This document shows positions 1 through 4,451 of a stretch of DNA of 7,283 nucleotides, one piece after another (the first letter of the stretch is position 1; each line of letters opens with the position of its first letter). The notes beneath the pieces were generated by a model, which searched no databases, was not told where the DNA came from, and saw only the letters and a list, made by a program, of their open reading frames with translations. The stretch is from Oscillospiraceae bacterium (lineage in GTDB: Bacteria > Bacillota > Clostridia > Oscillospirales > Ruminococcaceae), in NCBI GenBank assembly GCA_022511485.1, contig JAFLUJ010000086.1, positions 1 through 7,283 on the forward strand, written 5' to 3'. A program made the position numbers and the translations under genes.

Positions 1-1745
1 GCCGTCTGGAGACGAAGATCAAGTTTAAGTACATACTCCGTGCCCTTTCCCTGCTCACTGAAGACCTCGATAGTACCGCCCATCATGTCGACAATGCTTT
101 TGGCGATGGACATTCCCAGACCCGTACCCTGTATACCGCTTACAGTGGATGTGGACTCCCTTTCAAAGGGCTCGAAAACGTGCTTTACGAACTCCGGGCT
201 CATTCCTATGCCGGTGTCCTTTACCCGCATTTCATATGTGGCAAAGCCCTCGGGAGCTCCCGGCTTCTGCTTTATGATAAACGATACAGTGCCTCCCTCA
301 GGAGTGAATTTTACTGCATTGCTTAGAAAATTCAGCAGAACCTGATCCAGATGGAGTTTATCGCAGTAAATATCCTTGTCCTGAACCTCTGAAATGTCTG
401 TATGGAATTTTATCTGCTTTGAATTTGCCTGATTTGCAATTATGTTTTCAATATCTTTCATTATGTCCGGCAGACTGCATTCTGTTTCCTTGATCTCCAC
501 CTTGCCGCTTTCGATACGGCTCATGTCAAGGATCTCGTTGATAAGGCTGAGCAGGTGATTGCTGGAGGAAAGTATTTTTGAAAGGTAATCCCGGACCTTT
601 TCAGGGTTATCGGCGTTTGTAGATGCCAGAGTGGTAAATCCGATGATGGCGTTCATGGGAGTACGTATATCATGGGACATACTGGAAAGAAATCTGGTTT
701 TTGCCTTTTCTGCGTTTTCCGCCTTGATAAGACGTTCCTCCAATATAGCCTTTTCCATTGTGACGCTTGTATTTCTGACCATCCAGAGAAAATAGATCAG
801 GACAGCAGCGATCTCAATTAAACCGACAATATAGCATACCTTTTTTACTTCATTCAGATGATGCAGGACTATCTTTTCAGGAACCTCGACTATAACCGAC
901 CAATGGTTTATGTCTCCGCTGCCATCAAGCACAGAGCCCACTTCATCAATTGGAGCATAGTAACAGTAGGAATTTTCTCCGGTGTCCTTCGATCTGAAAA
1001 CGTTATAGCCGGATTTTCCCGCCATTACCTCACTGTGAGACTCAGGGACTGTCTTGCTTCTCACTGATTCATAGGAAGCATAGTCCCATATATTTCCGAG
1101 GGTATCATGGAGGGTATCCATAAGCATATCGCCGTTTTTTCTGTCCACCAGATATATTTCTGCGTTTCCGCCGTAGATATTCTGTACATTTAGAGATTCC
1201 GGGAGCTCCTTTAAATTGGTAGTGCTGTAAAGCATTGCAATTACTCTGCCATTTTTTTCTATGGGATAGAAATGTCTTATTACCAAGCGGTTATCGTCAG
1301 TAATGCTGTGCATTCTGCTGGAAACGTGCTCTCCGAGAACGGATTCCTTTTCAAAGGATATTTTTCCGGTAACATCCATTGTGTTTCCTGACTGGGAAAT
1401 GATCCTGTCTCCCGGAAGCAGAAGATTTATTTTTCTTGCTATTGTAAGGGGAGTAAAACGATTTATAAGGTTTTGCAGGTTTTCCTCGTCGGGATTGTCC
1501 TCGGAAGCGATTATTTCCGCCATGGCTTCAAGTATGGTACTGTCCCTTGAAAGCTTGTTCCTTATGTCGTCAGCGACTATTTTTACAGCTTCTTCCATAC
1601 GCTCGGTACACTGCTGCTCCGTTATGCGCGTTATGATCACATACGCTCCGCAGGTACATAATGTTATAAAAAGGAGAAACAGGATCGTAATAATGATACT
1701 TTTCTCTCTGAATTTTTTCTGTTTAATGTACTCGTTTGTATTCAT
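1..1745 (-). CDS. Cache-type membrane sensor histidine kinase, 3' end cut by window edge
   Basis: Membrane sensor kinase that should autophosphorylate on a histidine in response to an external signal and pass the phosphate to a response regulator. The minus-strand frame stays open for 581 codons to the left edge. Order: basic N-terminus; first membrane helix about 16-39; extracytoplasmic region about 40-303, ending in an aromatic YAPIDE...W stretch typical of double-Cache domains; second helix about 304-323; short coiled linker; HisKA H-box SHDIRTPMNAIIGF with H358; HATPase_c with N-box (N476), G1 DTGIGM (D510), F-box FEPFERE and G2 GTGLGM (540-545). The catalytic core is complete, so what is missing lies after the ATPase domain. 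Receiver and HPt domains are common there in Firmicute kinases of this type, but that is inference. The start is ATG at 1745 behind the purine-rich site GGGGGAGGGG. Ligand and partner regulator are not visible. Confidence 0.93.
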   Translation of the reverse strand, partial: MNTNEYIKQKKFREKSIIITILFLLFITLCTCGAYVIITRITEQQCTERMEEAVKIVADDIRNKLSRDSTILEAMAEIIASEDNPDEENLQNLINRFTPLTIARKINLLLPGDRIISQSGNTMDVTGKISFEKESVLGEHVSSRMHSITDDNRLVIRHFYPIEKNGRVIAMLYSTTNLKELPESLNVQNIYGGNAEIYLVDRKNGDMLMDTLHDTLGNIWDYASYESVRSKTVPESHSEVMAGKSGYNVFRSKDTGENSYCYYAPIDEVGSVLDGSGDINHWSVIVEVPEKIVLHHLNEVKKVCYIVGLIEIAAVLIYFLWMVRNTSVTMEKAILEERLIKAENAEKAKTRFLSSMSHDIRTPMNAIIGFTTLASTNADNPEKVRDYLSKILSSSNHLLSLINEILDMSRIESGKVEIKETECSLPDIMKDIENIIANQANSKQIKFHTDISEVQDKDIYCDKLHLDQVLLNFLSNAVKFTPEGGTVSFIIKQKPGAPEGFATYEMRVKDTGIGMSPEFVKHVFEPFERESTSTVSGIQGTGLGMSIAKSIVDMMGGTIEVFSEQGKGTEYVLKLDLRLQT

Positions 1746-1842
1746 TAAACCCCTCCCCCTTAAAAACGCCGCGCTGTAAGCACGGCATTTTATTAATTTA
1801 CATGAAAGAATGATCCTCCATAGGTTTGTTTTTATTAGTTAT
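1746..1842. other. Intergenic region between Rpn gene and sensor kinase gene
   Basis: Besides the hairpin at 1762-1791 and the kinase RBS, the minus strand holds an eight-codon reading frame (1821-1798: ATGGAGGATCATTCTTTCATG, then TAA). GGAGG inside it lies 11 nt ahead of an ATG followed at once by that stop. No upstream ribosome binding site supports the mini-ORF, so it is recorded as structure, not as a gene. Confidence 0.4.
1762..1791 (-). terminator. Intrinsic terminator-like hairpin after the Rpn gene, in the sensor kinase leader
   Basis: Read on the minus strand, a 12-bp stem (1791-1780 with 1774-1763, two G-U pairs) closes on the loop TTACA and runs into a U-tract (1766-1762). The two wobble pairs become C-A mismatches on the plus strand, so the structure is built for minus-strand RNA. 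It lies about 50 bp beyond the stop of the Rpn nuclease gene and should end that transcript. The sensor kinase RBS starts only a few bases beyond the U-tract. Kinase expression must therefore come from readthrough or from a promoter between 1792 and about 1880, where I see no clear one. Confidence 0.75.
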
Positions 1843-2136
1843 TCATTCATCAATAAGATCTTTTATCTGATCCTCAGTAAAACCTTTTTGCCGCAGCTTT
1901 TCTATAAGTAATTTTCGTTCTTCCTCTCTGCCTTTTGCCATGCCTTTTTTCATACCCTTTTCCATGCCTTCCGCTATGCCTTCCCGTCTTGCGCCGCCTA
2001 AAGCTGTAGCTTCATCATGAAGTCGCTTTTCACGGTAATATACTTCCTGTCTTATCTTTTCATCAGAGCTCATCTGACGGATCATTACGATGGTATCCTT
2101 TACCTCGGGGATCGTTGTTGTCTGCTGTATATCCAT
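1843..2136 (-). CDS. Candidate internally translated Rpn C-terminal protein (RpnS-like antitoxin)
   Basis: In-frame internal reading of the Rpn gene starting at Met190, giving 97 residues that begin MDIQQTTTIPEVKD. It excludes the whole nuclease core (D70, E83, Q85) and keeps the helical segment, the EGM/KGM repeats and the tail. The ATG is preceded by GGAGGG with a 7-nt spacer, a much better start signal than that of the full-length gene. In enterobacterial Rpn loci, a short protein translated from inside the gene and equal to the C-terminal domain blocks the full-length toxic nuclease. Known: that family behaviour. Seen: the start signal and frame. Inferred: that it is used here and acts as antitoxin. 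No convincing internal promoter was found upstream of 2150, so it would be translated from the full-length mRNA. Confidence 0.5.
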   Translation of the reverse strand: MDIQQTTTIPEVKDTIVMIRQMSSDEKIRQEVYYREKRLHDEATALGGARREGIAEGMEKGMKKGMAKGREEERKLLIEKLRQKGFTEDQIKDLIDE

Positions 2137-2703
2137 AAGTTCACCCTCCGTTTCTGCATTTATCAGATTCAGCCAATCTTCCATTGGCTTGTTTTTTCTT
2201 GTCCTTCCTACTTTTCTTAATTCAAAAAAATGGATAGAAAGCTTATCTGTAAGTACTTCATGACGTTCATTTTCCAGAATCTTGAAATGAGAATGATAAT
2301 CTGCACAATCAAACAGATCAAAGTTGATGATATTAATGCAGATAGTCTGTTTTAAATCTCCGTATTCTTCTCCGGATTTAAGCTCATCACTGTATATTTT
2401 AGACCAGTAGAATAATGTCCGCTCCTTGAAATCCGGCTCGCGGTTTACCTGTATCTCAACGTTTACTATCCTGCCGTCAACGTCGAGCTTAAGGTCAAGT
2501 CTGCTGAATTTCTGGTCAAGATACTCAGGAGTGACTTCCACATTGTTTATCATGACGGCTTTTATACTGTCTCTGGGTATTTCAAGCAGTGCAGATACAA
2601 ATGCAGCGATAATATTTTTATTATTATCATTGCCGAAGACCCGTTTGAATATCACATCAAGCTTTAGCTTTACGATTTTTTCATCTCTGTTCAAAGAAAT
2701 CAT
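1843..2703 (-). CDS. Rpn family recombination-promoting nuclease / putative transposase (PD-(D/E)XK)
   Basis: A 286-residue protein of the Rpn/PDDEXK_2 family, DNA endonucleases first annotated as transposases and since linked to RecA-independent recombination and phage defence. The N-terminus has the family's DVIFKRVFG motif (16-24). The nuclease core holds D70 in RLDLKLD and the E83-x-Q85 pair in NVEIQV, where Q replaces the usual K, as is common in Rpn proteins. A conserved FYWSKIYSDEL segment follows (98-108). The C-terminus is charged, with EGM/KGM repeats (241-260) and a predicted helical tail. The gene has its own promoter (2716-2744). ATG at 2703 abuts GGAG with no spacing, whereas TTG at 2694 (codon 4) lies 9 nt after GGAG, so TTG may be the real start, giving 283 residues. 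No inverted repeats or target duplications flank it, so it does not look like an insertion sequence. An internal start at 2136 is listed separately. Confidence 0.92.
   Translation of the reverse strand: MISLNRDEKIVKLKLDVIFKRVFGNDNNKNIIAAFVSALLEIPRDSIKAVMINNVEVTPEYLDQKFSRLDLKLDVDGRIVNVEIQVNREPDFKERTLFYWSKIYSDELKSGEEYGDLKQTICINIINFDLFDCADYHSHFKILENERHEVLTDKLSIHFFELRKVGRTRKNKPMEDWLNLINAETEGELMDIQQTTTIPEVKDTIVMIRQMSSDEKIRQEVYYREKRLHDEATALGGARREGIAEGMEKGMKKGMAKGREEERKLLIEKLRQKGFTEDQIKDLIDE
1924..1983 (-). repeat. Five imperfect 12-bp tandem repeats in the Rpn 3' coding region
   Basis: Five consecutive 12-bp units in frame (GAAGGCATAGCG, GAAGGCATGGAA, AAGGGTATGAAA, AAAGGCATGGCA, AAAGGCAGAGAG) encode the Rpn C-terminal repeat of residues 241-260 (EGIA, EGME, KGMK, KGMA, KGRE). 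Each unit is four residues, about one helical turn, so gain or loss of a unit keeps the frame and changes only helix length. Such EGM/KGM repeats are usual in Rpn proteins, and the tract could vary in length between strains by slippage. Confidence 0.8.
2144..2149 (-). promoter_or_regulatory. Strong internal Shine-Dalgarno in the Rpn gene
   Basis: The minus strand reads GGAGGGTGAACTTATG. GGAGGG (2149-2144) lies 7 nt before the in-frame ATG at 2136, close to ideal for Firmicute initiation. The codons encode Glu-Gly-Glu-Leu, so the motif could be a coding coincidence. Its quality and spacing together make that less likely. Confidence 0.6.
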
Positions 2704-2715
2704 CTCCGTTCTTTC

Positions 2716-2744
2716 AGTATATCATATCACAAGGGATTTTTCAA
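2716..2744 (-). promoter_or_regulatory. Sigma-A promoter of the Rpn nuclease gene
   Basis: On the minus strand, -35 TTGAAA (2744-2739), a 17-bp spacer and -10 TATACT (2721-2716) differ from consensus by one base each. Transcription should begin near 2710-2709, leaving only 6-7 nt before the annotated ATG, or about 15 nt before the alternative TTG. The promoter lies downstream of the XRE gene's terminator, so the nuclease is an independent transcription unit. Confidence 0.75.
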
Positions 2745-2772
2745 GTGTTTTTGAGCAATATACGCCGATAAC

Positions 2773-2801
2773 AAATAAAATGGAGCCTCCGCAGAAGCTC
2801 C
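2773..2801 (-). terminator. Intrinsic terminator of the XRE regulator gene
   Basis: Minus-strand hairpin with an 8-bp stem (GGAGCTTC, 2801-2794, with GAGGCTCC, 2789-2782, one U-G pair). It closes on TGCG flanked by C-G, a stable UNCG-type tetraloop, and is followed by ATTTTATTT. It lies 16 bp past the regulator's stop codon and separates that transcript from the Rpn gene. Confidence 0.8.
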
Positions 2802-2816
2802 CATGTGTTAAAATGA

Positions 2817-3185
2817 TCACTGCTCCGTCTTTGAAAATTCCCTGACGATGCTGTTCAGCATTTCAAGCTGCTGATTTGTAAATCCGCGGAAGACCATAGG
2901 CTTTTTCTCCCGGAACATATTGGACAGCCCTAAAATGATCTCCGTCTGACTTTCTGTAAGTCCGTTCAGTGAGACAGCGTTTTTATTACTAAGTCCCGTA
3001 AGATAGTCCAGGGACACATTAAAAATTGCTGCTAATTCAACCATGACCTCATGTGAGGGAACTTGTATATTTTGTTCATATCTGCTTATATTGCTTTTAT
3101 TCATACCCAACTTGTCAGCTAATTGCTGCTGTGTCATTTTCTTGTTCTTTCTGAGTTGCCTTAATAAAACACCAAAGTCATACAT
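2817..3185 (-). CDS. XRE-family HTH transcriptional regulator
   Basis: A 122-residue DNA-binding protein with a Cro/CI-type helix-turn-helix over about residues 6-61: LLRQLRKNKKMTQQQLADKL, then the recognition helix NKSNISRYE (29-37) and the family's VPS...LAAIFNVSLDYLTG close (42-64). The remaining 58 residues are helical-looking and match no domain I recognise. They may serve dimerisation or sensing. There is no peptidase or membrane segment. ATG at 3185 has the RBS AAGGGAG 8 nt upstream. The gene is divergent from the SLOG-like gene, and its promoter region interlocks with that gene's promoter, so autoregulation combined with control of the neighbour is the natural inference. It could also act on the Rpn gene downstream, but that gene has a separate promoter. 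Confidence 0.93.
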   Translation of the reverse strand: MYDFGVLLRQLRKNKKMTQQQLADKLGMNKSNISRYEQNIQVPSHEVMVELAAIFNVSLDYLTGLSNKNAVSLNGLTESQTEIILGLSNMFREKKPMVFRGFTNQQLEMLNSIVREFSKTEQ

Positions 3186-3216
3186 TACAGGCGCTCCCTT
3201 AGTTTCTTTTTATTCA

Positions 3217-3225
3217 ATTATCTCA
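3217..3225 (-). promoter_or_regulatory. Probable extended -10 promoter of the XRE regulator gene
   Basis: The minus strand reads TGAGATAAT (3225-3217), a TGn extended -10 with GATAAT. No good -35 hexamer lies at the usual distance (around 3240-3245), so recognition would rest on the extended element. Transcription from near 3210 would include the gene's AAGGGAG site. The missing -35 would fall inside the opposing promoter's spacer. Confidence 0.45.
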
Positions 3226-3233
3226 TAAAAATA

Positions 3234-3263
3234 TTGACATATACGCAACAAACATGGTATAAT
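3234..3263 (+). promoter_or_regulatory. Near-consensus sigma-A promoter of the SLOG-like gene
   Basis: -35 TTGACA (3234-3239), an 18-bp spacer and extended -10 TGGTATAAT (3255-3263). Both hexamers are perfect consensus, which predicts strong basal transcription unless repressed. TSS is expected near 3270, giving a leader of about 60 nt. Confidence 0.85.
3240..3261. promoter_or_regulatory. Possible operator in the divergent XRE/SLOG control region
   Basis: Inverted repeat TATAC-N12-GTATA placed exactly over the spacer and -10 of the plus-strand promoter and over the expected -35 zone of the minus-strand promoter. The arms are only 5 bp and AT-rich, so chance is possible. Position alone makes it a candidate binding site for the adjacent XRE regulator. 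A second dyad, TTTTAT-TAG-ATAAAA (3280-3294), lies in the leader of the SLOG-like gene. Confidence 0.3.
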
Positions 3264-3329
3264 GATAGCATTGATTGTATTTTATTAGATAAAATGTTGA
3301 GAAATAATCATCAAATAAGGAGAAAACAT

Positions 3330-3662
3330 ATGAAAGTAGCAGTAATAGGTTCAAGAGGTCTGACAGTGACTGACCTGGGAAAATACCTCCCGGAGGACAC
3401 AACGGAAATAGTGTCAGGAGGAGCAAAAGGGATCGACACCTGCGCAAGGGAGTACGCTCTGGCACACAATATCAAGCTTACCGAATTTCTGCCGGATTAC
3501 AAAAGCTTCGGAAAAGGAGCTCCCCTTAAAAGAAATCTGCAAATTATCGGATATTCCGATATTGTCCTTGCCTTCTGGGACGGGAAGTCAAGAGGCACGA
3601 AATATGTTATCGACAACTGCAATAATACCGGTGTTGAAGTCAAGGTGTATATCGTAAAATAA
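3330..3662 (+). CDS. Small SLOG/DUF2493-like (YspA, cpYpsA-related) protein
   Basis: A 110-residue single-domain Rossmann-like protein. Signatures in order: MKVAVIGSRG (1-10), the glycine loop after strand 1; EIVSGGAKGIDTCAREYA (26-43), the second glycine-rich nucleotide-binding motif shared with DprA/Smf, LOG and YpsA-like proteins; FLPDYKSFGKGAPLKRN (53-69); and AFWDGKSRGTKYVID (81-95). Together these fit the DUF2493/YspA branch of the SLOG superfamily, whose members are thought to bind nucleotides or nucleotide-derived ligands. Biochemical function is unknown. The start is ATG at 3330 behind AAGGAG with a 7-nt spacer. The frame is open back to 3234, but that extension covers the promoter. 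It stands alone in its transcript, divergent from an XRE regulator and ended by its own terminator. No effector domain (TIR, nuclease, membrane helix) is fused to it. Confidence 0.88.
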   Translation: MKVAVIGSRGLTVTDLGKYLPEDTTEIVSGGAKGIDTCAREYALAHNIKLTEFLPDYKSFGKGAPLKRNLQIIGYSDIVLAFWDGKSRGTKYVIDNCNNTGVEVKVYIVK

Positions 3663-3686
3663 TTGCATACCATCTCCTATTCATAG

Positions 3687-3727
3687 AGTGTTCACATTAT
3701 TTTTTAAGATGAACACTTGCTTTTTTT
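3687..3727 (+). terminator. Intrinsic terminator of the SLOG-like gene
   Basis: A perfect 8-bp stem AGTGTTCA (3687-3694) / TGAACACT (3710-3717), with a 15-nt AT-rich loop, is followed by TGC and seven T (3721-3727). It lies 25 bp after the stop codon. The stem is modest in GC, but the U-tract is strong. Confidence 0.75.
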
Positions 3728-3750
3728 ATTGAGAAGTAGTATCATCTTTA

Positions 3751-3779
3751 TTGATAACTTTATACAAAAGAGGTATAAT
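3751..3779 (+). promoter_or_regulatory. Sigma-A promoter of the flavoredoxin gene, abutting the start codon
   Basis: -35 TTGATA (3751-3756), a 17-bp spacer and consensus -10 TATAAT (3774-3779). The start codon begins at 3785, six bases after the -10, which is where transcription should begin. The promoter therefore predicts an mRNA with no leader. Confidence 0.75.
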
Positions 3780-3784
3780 TTGCC

Positions 3785-4339
3785 ATGAAAAAAAGTTTTG
3801 GAACTAAATCCTGGATGTTTCCCCAGCCAGTGCTTGTTGTAGCTACATATAACGATGACGGTAAACCTAATGCAATGACTGTGGCATGGGCAGGTCAGTA
3901 CAGCAAAAATCAAGTAGTACTTTCTCTGGGCGACAACAAAACTACAGATAATATACGAAGAAATCGTGCATTTACAGTAGGCTTTGCAACAGTGGGTACT
4001 CTTGTTTCCGCTGATTATGTGGGGATAGTTTCAGGCAACGACGTACCCAACAAGGTCGAGAAATCCGGGTTTACTGTGTCAAAGAGCAGTATCGTGAACG
4101 CTCCCATAATCAATGAGCTGCCGCTTATTCTCGAATGCAGGTTTATCAAATTCAATGAGGACGGAAATATCGTAGGCGAGATCCTCAATGCCGCTGTTGA
4201 TGAAAGCGTCCTTGACAATGAGGGAAATGTTGTCCCCGCAAAGCTGAATGCAATAATCTTTGACCCCTGCAATGCCGATTATTACAAGCTCGGAGAAAAG
4301 GTGGGACACGCCTTCCGCGATGGTGAAAAGCTGAAATAA
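3785..4339 (+). CDS. Flavoredoxin-like flavin reductase domain protein (FMN-binding split barrel)
   Basis: A 184-residue cytoplasmic flavoprotein of the flavin reductase-like/flavoredoxin family, which bind FMN in a split beta-barrel and carry electrons between partners or reduce flavin. The family pattern is clear: PQPVLVVATYNDDGKPNAMTV (13-33), where barrel strands flank the GKPNAMT loop; AWAGQYSKNQVVLSLGDNKTTDNIRRN (34-60), usually the FMN phosphate/isoalloxazine contact region; AFTVGFAT (62-69); and LILECRF (114-120). Length matches the family, with no truncation. ATG at 3785 fits the usual family N-terminus (MKKSFGTKSW). There is no proper Shine-Dalgarno: the nearest purine run, AGAGG at 3769-3773, lies 11 nt away and upstream of the predicted transcription start. 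It is a single-gene unit between a terminator and a long inverted repeat. Electron partner unknown. Confidence 0.92.
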   Translation: MKKSFGTKSWMFPQPVLVVATYNDDGKPNAMTVAWAGQYSKNQVVLSLGDNKTTDNIRRNRAFTVGFATVGTLVSADYVGIVSGNDVPNKVEKSGFTVSKSSIVNAPIINELPLILECRFIKFNEDGNIVGEILNAAVDESVLDNEGNVVPAKLNAIIFDPCNADYYKLGEKVGHAFRDGEKLK

Positions 4340-4371
4340 TTTCCGGAGGCAGAATTTCTGGTTTTCAAAAA

Positions 4372-4424
4372 TAACCGTTAAAGTATATCCCATGTGATAT
4401 GGTTTAACGGTTAATGTAATTTTA
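4372..4424 (+). terminator. Long inverted repeat between flavoredoxin and ABC transporter genes (terminator or control element)
   Basis: TAACCGTTAAA (4372-4382) pairs perfectly with TTTAACGGTTA (4403-4413). Inside, after a G-G mismatch and a T-G pair, ATATC (4385-4389) pairs with GATAT (4396-4400) around a CCATGT loop. An AT-rich run with ATTTTATTTT follows, which could serve as a weak terminator tail for the flavoredoxin transcript. The minus-strand reading has a better U-tract (TTTTTG), but no minus-strand gene is there to end. Since the stem lies 38 bp before the ABC transporter start, it could instead be an attenuator or an operator. Confidence 0.5.
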
Positions 4425-4451
4425 TTTTGACGTGAAAGGAGATAAATTCAA

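Noticed and set aside
40..1779. Plus-strand open frames over 40-345, 858-1067 and 1303-1779
   Set aside because: They lie antisense to the sensor kinase, which has every expected motif. They show no ribosome binding sites or recognisable domains.
1843..2703. Rpn gene as an active insertion sequence
   Set aside because: Despite the common 'putative transposase' label, no terminal inverted repeats, target duplications or DDE residues were seen. The fold is a PD-(D/E)XK nuclease.
2017..2845. Plus-strand open frames at 2017-2220 and 2426-2845
   Set aside because: Antisense shadows of the Rpn gene and its flank, with low-complexity Ser/Phe/Leu composition and no start signal.
3234..3329. N-terminal extension of the SLOG-like protein back to 3234
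   Set aside because: It would start on the -35 hexamer and run through the -10. The ATG at 3330 has AAGGAG at 7 nt and matches the family N-terminus.
3223..3465. Minus-strand open frame over the SLOG-like gene start and its promoter
   Set aside because: Leu/Pro-rich shadow that overlaps a well-supported plus-strand promoter and gene.
3663..3784. Small RNA or hidden gene between the SLOG-like and flavoredoxin genes
   Set aside because: The stretch is accounted for by the terminator at 3687-3727 and the promoter at 3751-3779. No open frame with a start signal was found.
4015..4393. Minus-strand open frames antisense to the flavoredoxin gene
   Set aside because: Shadows of a clear family member with no start signal; the hairpin at 4372-4413 overlaps the start of one.
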